Shown: positions 27,163 to 34,386 of the stretch, piece after piece
How positions within the stretch are numbered: position 1 is the first letter of the stretch
Layout of the letters: the number at the start of each line of letters is the position of its first letter
From: Saccharothrix sp. NRRL B-16348
GTDB taxonomy: Bacteria > Actinomycetota > Actinomycetes > Mycobacteriales > Pseudonocardiaceae
Length of the DNA stretch: 64,000 bases
Assembly (NCBI RefSeq): GCF_001280085.1
Contig: NZ_LGED01000057.1
Span: forward strand, 96,489 to 160,488
Direction: 5' to 3'
Program-made: the position numbers and the translations under genes
The notes under the pieces: generated by a model
Told to the model about the DNA's origin: nothing
Databases searched by the model: none
The model's input: the letters and a program-made list of their open reading frames with translations, nothing else

Positions 27163-27484
27163 CATGATCATAGCGGGTCCGGGGGTCGTGCTCGGCCCGC
27201 CGGTCTGCGGGTGGGGTCTCGGCGCGGTGGGTGGCCGATGGCCGGCGCTGCGGCGTTCCGCGCGGTTCCGTGAGGGCTGCAATCTGTCCAGAGTACTTCC
27301 GTCGCAGCTGCGCTGCCATTTATTCCGATGGCGACCGGTGAAGGGTCGGAGTGGTGTCCCGCCGACAGGACGGTGAAGTGGTGTGGCTGGACGGCGGGCG
27401 GTGTGCGATGTATTCCGCAGCGCTTTGAGCTGGGGTTACGGCCGCACAGATGAGGTGGAAGTGATTCGGGTCACTTTGATTTAA

Positions 27485-27512
27485 TTGACAGTGTCGGGTG
27501 TGTCGGTACTTT
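27485..27512 (+). promoter_or_regulatory. Candidate sigma-70 promoter for the small secreted protein
   Basis: TTGACA (27485-27490) and TACTTT (27507-27512) are separated by 16 bases, giving a predicted 5' leader of about 40 bases before the GTG at 27558. The rest of 27163-27484 shows no gene, repeat or RNA that I can recognise. Confidence 0.4.
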
Positions 27513-27557
27513 GTCGAATGCAGGTTGATTCAGTGAGATGAACCCATAGGGGGAATT

Positions 27558-27845
27558 GTGGGGAACAAGGTCAAGTCCAAGTCGTGGGCGGGCATGGGGC
27601 TGCTCGTCGCCGCGCTCTTCGCGTCTCCATTCACCGCGCAGGCGAGCGCGACCCCGGCTTCGGGGGAGTTCCAGGCGCTCGCGTGGCGGACCGTCGGCGA
27701 CCCCTACCCGAACACCGACCAGGGTCGTCGTCACTGCGACATCGACGGCGCCATCCTCATGCAAGAGGGCAACGTCAACGCCGTCCAGTGCCTGGTCGAC
27801 GGTGAGACGGGCGACCGGATCTGGCTCTGGGCCGACTTCAAGTGA
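27558..27845 (+). CDS. Small secreted protein of unknown function
   Basis: A 95-residue protein. The N-terminus is basic (MGNKVKSKSW), followed by a hydrophobic helix and a likely signal-peptidase site after QASA (about residue 31). The mature part is about 64 residues and holds exactly two Cys (HCDIDG and VQCLVDG), which could form one disulfide. It also has Trp/Tyr-rich segments (LAWRTVGDPYPNTD, RIWLWADFK). GTG 27558 follows AGGGGGA at a good distance. I do not recognise the family; enzyme inhibitor or effector roles are possible but unsupported. Confidence 0.7.
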   Translation: MGNKVKSKSWAGMGLLVAALFASPFTAQASATPASGEFQALAWRTVGDPYPNTDQGRRHCDIDGAILMQEGNVNAVQCLVDGETGDRIWLWADFK

Positions 27846-27898
27846 TCCGGCTCGCGAAGTGATCCGGCTCGAGGCCTAGCCGGACTGCCGGAGCACGG

Positions 27899-27931
27899 TC
27901 GCGGCCCGTGCCCGGCAGGCACGGGCCGCGA
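27899..27931. terminator. Bidirectional terminator
   Basis: A perfect 14-bp stem (TCGCGGCCCGTGCC with GGCACGGGCCGCGA) and a 5-base loop between the small secreted gene and the convergent vWA gene. Confidence 0.8.
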
Positions 27932-27945
27932 CTCGCGTGCGTCCC

Positions 27946-29538
27946 CTACTCGCGGTCGGTGATGACCTGGTAGGCCACGCCGCCGTGGTCCTCGCCCTCG
28001 ACGAACTGGACGAGGTTCGTCAGGTACTCGCCCGGCGCCCCGGGGGTGAAGACGAGTTCCGCGGTGAACGCCTCACCGGGCAGGAGCGGCACGCCGAGCA
28101 GCGCCGCCCGCCTCGGGTCGAGCTGCAACGCGGTCTCGCCGACCTGCTTCACGCCCTCGGCCTGGCCGCCGCCGGCCCGCCAGCGCTCGAACAGGCGCGG
28201 GCCGAGGTCGATCACCACGGTGCCCGCCACCGGCTTCTCACCGGTCAGCACGAGGTCGGTCTTGACCTCCCGCTCGGTCGCGTTGCCCAGGGTGAACCAG
28301 GACCTCACCGGCTGGAACACCTTGCCCCGCACGGTCTGGAGGTTCTTCCACGCGATGTTGTTGTTGTTCCGGGTGTTCTGCGCGGTGTTGGAGCCCTCGG
28401 CGAAGGTCATCGGGTCCGTCGCCGACACCCAGCGCGCCAACAGGCAGAAGTGGCCCGGGCCCGGGATGCCGGTCCACGGGATCTTCGCCACCGTGCCGCC
28501 CGTGGGGACGGTGAGCGACTGCTGGCCGATGTAGACCCAGCTGCCGTTGGTGGCGTTGTTCCACGTCGTGCCTCCGCCGGCGGGCGTGCGGTAGACCTTG
28601 AGCGTGCCGGTGCTCGCGGCGGTGGCGTTGTTCAGCCGCACGTGGATGAAGTTCGTCGCGCCGACGACCGGCTGGATGCCCGCGCAGTCCGCCGTGGTCG
28701 GGCAGACCTTGATGTCCGGGCTGTTCCACACGGTGCCGTTCGGGTTCGGCTCGGCGCCCGTGTCGGTCACCTGGTCGCGGATGACCACATCGGTCTGCCG
28801 GCAGTCCGACAGGAGCTTGCGGATGGCGTCCGCCGTGCCCGCGCCGGTGGCCGTCGTCTGCGTGAACACGCCACCGGTCGTGGAGGCGTAGTTCTGCATG
28901 ATCGGCGTGATCACGGGGGTGTAGGTGGCCGACGTCGGCACGTACACCGGCGAGATCTTGATGCCCTTGCCGAGCGCGTCGTTCGCCCGCTGCGCGGCGT
29001 TGGCGACGTCCGCGGCCGCGTGCACGTTGTCGAACCCGCCGGGGCGGGCGTCGGTCACCAGCACGACGAACTTCATCGCGTTCGACCGCCACACGCCGCC
29101 GAAGTCGACGTTCTGGGGCCGACCGGCCGCGGGCAGGTTGTTGACGACCGTGTTCAGCGCCTCGTCGGACGCCTCCGGCTCGCTGCCGCCCGCACTCGCG
29201 GCGAGGGTGTTGGTGACGTAGCCCGTCACCGCCGCCGCGTTGCCGGGCGCGAGGGTGTTGTGGACGGTGATGTTGTCCTTGAACGTGACCAGGCCGAGCC
29301 GGTAGTCGCCGCCGGACGCCGTGACGACGTCGTTCACGATGGCGTTGATGCCGGTCTTCAGGTTGGTGATGGCCCCACCCATGCTGCCGGTGTCGTCGAG
29401 GACGAACGCGACGTCGAGAGGACCGCACGGTGAGGCGGCGGGCGCAGGGGCGGCCACCGCGGGCGAGGTGAACTGGACGGCTGAGGCGGTCAGCGCGGCG
29501 ACCGCTAACAGCGTGCCGCGTCTGAGTGAGCGACGCAT
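27946..29538 (-). CDS. Secreted von Willebrand factor type A domain protein
   Basis: A 530-residue secreted protein. ATG 29538 is chosen over the upstream in-frame start because it gives a clean signal peptide (MRRSLRRGTLLAVAALTASA...VAAPAPA). The vWA domain begins at once with FVLDDTGSMGG (about residue 42), a D-x-T-x-S MIDAS metal site. VLVTDARPGGFDN lies near residue 160. Residues about 300-530 are an uncharacterised beta-rich region without membrane anchor or sortase signal. vWA domains mediate metal-dependent protein binding. Neighbours give no clue to the partner. Confidence 0.82.
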   Translation of the reverse strand: MRRSLRRGTLLAVAALTASAVQFTSPAVAAPAPAASPCGPLDVAFVLDDTGSMGGAITNLKTGINAIVNDVVTASGGDYRLGLVTFKDNITVHNTLAPGNAAAVTGYVTNTLAASAGGSEPEASDEALNTVVNNLPAAGRPQNVDFGGVWRSNAMKFVVLVTDARPGGFDNVHAAADVANAAQRANDALGKGIKISPVYVPTSATYTPVITPIMQNYASTTGGVFTQTTATGAGTADAIRKLLSDCRQTDVVIRDQVTDTGAEPNPNGTVWNSPDIKVCPTTADCAGIQPVVGATNFIHVRLNNATAASTGTLKVYRTPAGGGTTWNNATNGSWVYIGQQSLTVPTGGTVAKIPWTGIPGPGHFCLLARWVSATDPMTFAEGSNTAQNTRNNNNIAWKNLQTVRGKVFQPVRSWFTLGNATEREVKTDLVLTGEKPVAGTVVIDLGPRLFERWRAGGGQAEGVKQVGETALQLDPRRAALLGVPLLPGEAFTAELVFTPGAPGEYLTNLVQFVEGEDHGGVAYQVITDRE

Positions 29539-29707
29539 GTGATCTCTTTCCGCTCGCACGTCCGGACGCAGGGTCCGGGAGCTCGGACACCGATGTCCGG
29601 GCACACCAGGCGGATGGTCGGACGATCGGCGGAATACGGACCGAAAAGAGCAACTTCGTCCGGTTCCCCGAGCGGCAAACGGCAGCCGGGCGTGCCAAGG
29701 TGGGGAG

Positions 29708-30736
29708 GTGGTCCACCTCCCAGACGCCTCGCGGTACGACCGGATGACCTACCGGCGGTGCGGGCGCAGCGGGCTCAGGTTGCCCGCCGTGTCGCTCGGC
29801 CTGTGGCACAACTTCGGCGACGACCGGCCGTACGAGACGGGCCGGGCGATCGTGCGGCGGGCGTTCGACCTCGGCGTGACGCACTTCGACCTGGCGAACA
29901 ACTACGGCCCGCCCTACGGCTCGGCCGAGGTCAACTTCGGTCGGATGGTGGCCGACGACCTGCGGCCCCACCGGGACGAGCTGGTGATCTCCACCAAGGC
30001 CGGCTACGACATGTGGCCCGGGCCGTACGGCGAGTGGGGGTCCCGCAAGTACCTGCTGTCCTCGTTGGACCAGTCGCTGGCCCGCCTCGGCCTCGACCAC
30101 GTGGACATCTTTTACTCGCACCGGTTCGACCCGGACACGCCGCTGGAGGAGACCGTCGGCGCTCTGGTGAGCGCGGTGCAGCAGGGCAAGGCGCTGTACG
30201 TCGGCATCTCGTCCTACTCGGCGACCAAGACCCGTGAGGCGGCCGAACTGCTGCGCACGGCGGGCGTGCCGCTGCTGATCCACCAGCCCTCGTACTCGAT
30301 GCTCAACCGGTGGATCGAGCGCGACCTGCTGGACGCGCTCGGCGAGCTGGGCGTCGGCTGCATCGCGTTCTCGCCGTTGGCGCAGGGCATGTTGACGGAC
30401 AAGTACCTGGACGGCGTGCCCGCCGGGTCCCGGGCGAAGCAGGGCAAGTCGTTGAGCGAGGAGTGGCTGAGCGAGGCCAACCTGGCGCACGTGCGCGCGT
30501 TGAACGACATCGCGGCGTCGCGCGGCCAGTCGTTGGCGCAGCTCGCGCTCACCTGGGCGCTGCGCGACGACCGGGTCACGTCGGTGCTGATCGGGGCGAG
30601 CAGCGTCGGCCAGCTGGAGGCGAACGTGGCGGCGTTGGACGGCCCGCCGCTCACCGACGACGAGGTCGAGCGGATCGACGTGCACGCGGTCGACTCGGGC
30701 ATCGACCTGTGGGCGGAGTCGTCGAACGCCGGCTAG
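29708..30736 (+). CDS. Aldo/keto reductase (YghZ / L-glyceraldehyde-3-phosphate reductase-like)
   Basis: A 342-residue AKR. FDLGVTHFDLANNYGPPYGSAEVNFGRMV carries the catalytic Asp and Tyr (about residues 62 and 67), VISTKAGYDMWPGPYGEWGSRKYLL has the catalytic Lys, and VDIFYSHRFDPDTPLEETVGAL has the active-site His. The NADPH-binding end is LIGASSVGQLEANVAAL. The pattern most resembles the AKR14/YghZ group. GTG 29708 follows a GGGGAGG ribosome site. Its TAG stop overlaps the histidine-kinase stop on the other strand within one CTAG. Confidence 0.87.
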   Translation: MVHLPDASRYDRMTYRRCGRSGLRLPAVSLGLWHNFGDDRPYETGRAIVRRAFDLGVTHFDLANNYGPPYGSAEVNFGRMVADDLRPHRDELVISTKAGYDMWPGPYGEWGSRKYLLSSLDQSLARLGLDHVDIFYSHRFDPDTPLEETVGALVSAVQQGKALYVGISSYSATKTREAAELLRTAGVPLLIHQPSYSMLNRWIERDLLDALGELGVGCIAFSPLAQGMLTDKYLDGVPAGSRAKQGKSLSEEWLSEANLAHVRALNDIAASRGQSLAQLALTWALRDDRVTSVLIGASSVGQLEANVAALDGPPLTDDEVERIDVHAVDSGIDLWAESSNAG

Positions 30737-32130
30737 CGCGGCAGCGTCACGGTGAAGACGGTCGAGCCGGGCCGGCTGGTCAGCTCCACCGTGCCGCCGT
30801 GCGCGGCGACCAGGGAGTGCACCACCGCCAGCCCCAGGCCGCTGCCGCCGCGATCGCGGGTGCGCGAGTCGTCCACCCGGTAGAAGCGGTCGAAGATGCG
30901 GGACCGGTCGGCGGCCGGGATGCCGGGGCCGGTGTCGCCCACCCGCAGCACGGCCGAGCCGTCCCGCACCGAGACCGACACCGAGACCGACGTGCCCGCG
31001 GGCGTGTGCACGGCGGCGTTGGTGAGGAGGTTGTCCACCACCTGCCGCAGCCGCAGCGGGTCGAACGCCAGCCGCACCGGCTCGGCCGGCACGGTCAGCG
31101 TCAGCGGGTGCGTCGGCCGGGCCGCGCGGAACGCGTCCGCCGCCTCCCGCGCCAACGCCGCCAGGTCGCCGTCGGCCAACCGCAACGGCGTCTCCTCCTC
31201 CGCCGAGTCCAGCCGGGCGAGCAGCAGCAGGTCGTCCAGCAGCACGCTCATCCGCGCCGCCTCCGACCGCAGCTTCTCCAGGTGCGCCTCGCGTTCCTCC
31301 GGTGCGTTCGCCGCCGCGTACCGGAACAGGTCCGCGTAACCCCGGATCGACGTCAACGGCGTGCGCAGCTCGTGCGACGCGTCCGCGATGAACCGCCGCA
31401 ACCGCTGCTCGGCGGCCGTGCGCGCGGCCAGCGACGTGTCGATGTGGTCCAGCATCGTGTTGAACGCCGTGCGCAGCTCCTCGACCTCCGCGCCGCCGTT
31501 GCCGCCCTCCGCCCGCACCGGCAGCCGGGCCGAGTCGGTCAGGTCGTGCGACGTGATGTCGTGCGCGGTCCGCGCCATGTCGCTCAACGGCTGCAACCCG
31601 CGCCGCAGCACCGCCCGGCCGATCACCACGAACGCGACCAGCGCGAGCAGGAACGTGGCCACCTCCACGATCACCAGCTGCCGCACGGTCGTGGTGATGT
31701 CGTTCATCGGCGCCGCGCTGACCAGCACCAAGCCGTCGGACATCCGGCAGCCGCGCAGCCGGTACGCGCCGTCGCCGTGCAGGTAGTCCGTCCGGTACAC
31801 GGGGTCGCGGCCGTCGACCTGCAAGGCCACCTCGGTCAGCTCGGCGCTGTCGGCCGGGAGGTCGTCGCGGTTCTTCGGCGTGGCGGTGCCGTCACGCACC
31901 TCGTAGACGACCGAGTACCAGCCGTACGCCTTGCCCTTGATCGTGCCGTTCTTGGCGAAGTCCTTCTTCAGCGAGATCTGGGTCGTCTCCATCTGCGCGT
32001 CGAGGCGGTGTTCCAGGTACTCCTGCATGCTCTGCGCCATCACCGTGCCGACGACCGCGAACACCGCCAGCGCCAACGCGCCCAAGCCCAACGCCAGGCG
32101 CGTGCCCAGGCGCAGGCGACGGCGTGTCAC
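30733..32130 (-). CDS. Sensor histidine kinase (OmpR-pair type)
   Basis: A 465-residue kinase. The first membrane helix is at residues about 10-35 and the second at about 165-190, enclosing an extracytoplasmic sensor of about 130 residues. A HAMP linker, the H-box DASHELRTPLTSIRGY (His near residue 255), and an HATPase domain follow, with N-box DNLLTNAAVHT, G1 VGDTGPGIP and G2 GGSGLGLAVV. The GTG start at 32130 is fixed by a 4-base GTGA overlap with the regulator stop, so the two are translationally coupled. The signal is unknown. Confidence 0.92.
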   Translation of the reverse strand: MTRRRLRLGTRLALGLGALALAVFAVVGTVMAQSMQEYLEHRLDAQMETTQISLKKDFAKNGTIKGKAYGWYSVVYEVRDGTATPKNRDDLPADSAELTEVALQVDGRDPVYRTDYLHGDGAYRLRGCRMSDGLVLVSAAPMNDITTTVRQLVIVEVATFLLALVAFVVIGRAVLRRGLQPLSDMARTAHDITSHDLTDSARLPVRAEGGNGGAEVEELRTAFNTMLDHIDTSLAARTAAEQRLRRFIADASHELRTPLTSIRGYADLFRYAAANAPEEREAHLEKLRSEAARMSVLLDDLLLLARLDSAEEETPLRLADGDLAALAREAADAFRAARPTHPLTLTVPAEPVRLAFDPLRLRQVVDNLLTNAAVHTPAGTSVSVSVSVRDGSAVLRVGDTGPGIPAADRSRIFDRFYRVDDSRTRDRGGSGLGLAVVHSLVAAHGGTVELTSRPGSTVFTVTLPR

Positions 32131-32843
32131 TCCGCGGCTCGCCGCAGCACGTAGCCCACGCCCCGGACGGTGTGGATCAAGGGCTCGCCGCCGTCGTCCA
32201 GCTTGCGCCGCAGGTGCGAGACGACCAGCTCGACCACGTTGGACCGGCCGCCGAAGTCGTACTCCCACACGTGGTCGAGGATCTGCGCCTTGGTCAGCAC
32301 GGCCGGCGACCGGCGCATCAGGTAGCGCAGCAGCTCGTACTCGGTGGGCGTGAGCGTGATCAGCTTCCCGGCCCGGCGCACCTCGCGGGTGTCCTCGTCC
32401 AGGGCCAGGTCGGACACCTTCAGCACGGACCGCTTCCACGTGGGCCCGGTCGACCGCCGCAGCACGGCCCGCAGCCGTGCCATCAGCTCCTCCACCGAGA
32501 ACGGCTTGACCAGGTAGTCGTCACCGCCGCGGGTGAGGCCCGCGACCCGGTCCGCGGTGCCGTCCCGGGCGGTCAGGAACACCACCGGCACCATCGCGCC
32601 GGACGAGCGGAGGCGGTCCAGCACGGTGAAGCCGTCCAGGTCGGGCAGCATCAGGTCGAGCACGACGATGTCGGGGTGGAAGTCGGCGGCGGTCCGCAAC
32701 GCGGCCTCACCGCTGCCCGCGGTCACCGCCTGCCACCCCTCGTACCGCGCCACCGTCGCCACGAGGTCCGCGATGTGCGGCTCGTCGTCCACCACGAGCA
32801 GTCGAACCGAAGCGCCCTTGTCCACCCGCCCATCGTGCGGCAC
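32127..32843 (-). CDS. OmpR-family response regulator
   Basis: A 238-residue regulator. The receiver domain has the acidic pair VVDDEPH, phospho-acceptor Asp in IVVLDLMLPDLDGF (about residue 62), Thr in PVVFLTARDG, and Lys in DDYLVKPFS. The C-terminal winged helix includes LTPTEYELLRYLMRRSPAVLTKAQILDHVW and the recognition region VVELVVSHLRRKLDDGGEPLIHTVRGVGYVLR. The annotated GTG (32843) abuts its own purine-rich tract; GTG 32825 is a possible alternative. It probably controls its own operon from a promoter in 32844-33095; no other target is visible. Confidence 0.92.
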   Translation of the reverse strand: MPHDGRVDKGASVRLLVVDDEPHIADLVATVARYEGWQAVTAGSGEAALRTAADFHPDIVVLDLMLPDLDGFTVLDRLRSSGAMVPVVFLTARDGTADRVAGLTRGGDDYLVKPFSVEELMARLRAVLRRSTGPTWKRSVLKVSDLALDEDTREVRRAGKLITLTPTEYELLRYLMRRSPAVLTKAQILDHVWEYDFGGRSNVVELVVSHLRRKLDDGGEPLIHTVRGVGYVLRRAAE

Positions 32844-33095
32844 CTCCCGGTGGTGGGCGAGGGCATCGGTCGGCTGAGGACCCGATCAACAGCGAGTCGA
32901 CAGGTTCGTGACAGCTCGCGCACAGGGTCGTTGGCGTCGTGATCGGTGCGTGGGGTGGTTCACAAGGTTAAGGAGGTGGGCCGGCTGTGATGGCTCACAC
33001 GCTCTCTGCTACGGTTCTGCCACGGGTTTTCCCGCTCCACGGCCAGGTCAGCCGGGTTCCGCGCTCGGGGCGTGTCCCTGCGCAGACCGCGTGGA

Positions 33096-33146
33096 GAGCC
33101 GGCCTCGGTCGCACGCATTCGGGAACGTGCGTGCCGAGGCCGGCTT
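33096..33146 (-). terminator. Terminator of the ADP-ribosylglycohydrolase-like gene
   Basis: A 12-bp stem (AGCCGGCCTCGG with CCGAGGCCGGCT) extended inward by a CGCACG/CGTGCG pair, immediately past the minus-strand stop at 33155. Confidence 0.75.
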
Positions 33147-33154
33147 CACTCGTC

Positions 33155-34183
33155 TCAGGCCCCGTATCGGGTGAAGTCGAAGTCCTGGTCGGTGACGGAG
33201 TGGCCCAGGTCGGAACCCAGTCGGGTGAGCAGGTCCACCAGTTCCAGTCCCGCCAGCCAGTCGCGTGGCAACGCTGAGGTGCCGTGCAGCGCGCCGAGGA
33301 TGTTGCCCGTGAGCGCCGCCGTGGCGTCGCTGCCGCCGGAGTGGTTGGCCGCCGCGCGCAGGGCGTCCACGAACTGCGCCCGCCTCGGGTAGACGAGCAC
33401 CGTGTGGACGGCGATCGCCATCGCCTCCGGGCCCGTCCAGCCGCTGCCCAGGCGATCGACCCGGACCGACTCGAACCCGAGCGCCTTGTGCTCGTCGGCG
33501 AAGATCACGGCCCGGTTGAGCGTGTTCGCCGTGTACGGGTCGTCCCGCAGCACCCGGCCGATGACCTGGTCCACGGCCTCCCGGATCGGCCGCCCGCGCA
33601 CCGCGAGCAGGTGGATGAGCAGCGCGAACGCCCCACCGGACACCCAGCCGCCGGTGCCGCCGTGGGTCAGCGCGGCGAACCGGCAGCCCAAGTCGTAGGC
33701 GATCTCGGCACTGGGCGCGAACCCGGCGGGCGCGGTGCGGGTGACGCCGTTGCAGCCGGACGAGTCGTTGTGCGGGGCCTCGGGCGTCGGCGGTGCGTCG
33801 GCGGCGAGCGCGCGCAGGCACGTCAGGCCCGGCGAACGGCTCGAGTACAGCCGCTCGTCGCCGACGAGGCCGACGGCGCCGGGCTCGGGCGCGGCGACCT
33901 GCTGGGTGATCAACCAGCGGCGGTAGCTCTGCCAGACGACCTCGACCGGGTCCCACTCGCCCGTGGTCTGGCCGCGCACCCACGCGCGCAGGTAGCCGTC
34001 GGCGGTGAACAGGGTGAGCTGCGTGTCGTCGGTGACCAGCGCGGGACGTGGCGGCGCCAGCACACCCTCCGGGCCGTGGTCTCGTTGGATGTCCGTCCAC
34101 CCGAGGTACTGGATGGGTGCGCCGAGGGCGTCGCCCAGCGCGCCGCCCAACAGGCACGCCGCGCCACGGTCGACCACGTTCAT
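33155..34183 (-). CDS. ADP-ribosylglycohydrolase-family protein with altered metal site
   Basis: A 342-residue DraG/ARH-type protein. GGALGDALGAPIQYLGW at the N-terminus and VTDDTQLTLFTADGY (about residue 50) give the first metal ligands. The second cluster near the C-terminus reads NHSGGSDATAALTGNILGALHG (about residue 275), where the family normally has SGDSD. The first Asp is therefore Gly, removing one expected magnesium ligand. Either activity is altered or this is a non-hydrolytic member. ATG 34183 is preferred; the frame stays open upstream and GTG 34198 is possible. No DarT/ADP-ribosyltransferase partner is adjacent. Confidence 0.8.
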   Translation of the reverse strand: MNVVDRGAACLLGGALGDALGAPIQYLGWTDIQRDHGPEGVLAPPRPALVTDDTQLTLFTADGYLRAWVRGQTTGEWDPVEVVWQSYRRWLITQQVAAPEPGAVGLVGDERLYSSRSPGLTCLRALAADAPPTPEAPHNDSSGCNGVTRTAPAGFAPSAEIAYDLGCRFAALTHGGTGGWVSGGAFALLIHLLAVRGRPIREAVDQVIGRVLRDDPYTANTLNRAVIFADEHKALGFESVRVDRLGSGWTGPEAMAIAVHTVLVYPRRAQFVDALRAAANHSGGSDATAALTGNILGALHGTSALPRDWLAGLELVDLLTRLGSDLGHSVTDQDFDFTRYGA

Positions 34184-34386
34184 CGGCTCGCGCGGCACTT
34201 GCCCTCCTGCACTCGCCCAGAACTCGGCCGGGACGTCCGGGGCCAAAACCCTAGCCGTCGGGCGCCCGTCCGGTCATGGGAGCACGACTAGTTGAGCAAG
34301 CAACATTTACCCACAGGTATCTAACGGCACCTCCGACGCACCTGATCCAGTGACCAAGCCGTAGTTGCACGAGGCGGGGGAGGGGC

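Noticed and set aside
27163..27484. Integrated element at the 3' side of tRNA-Thr
   Set aside because: No integrase, no repeated tRNA 3' end and a normal terminator right after the tRNA.
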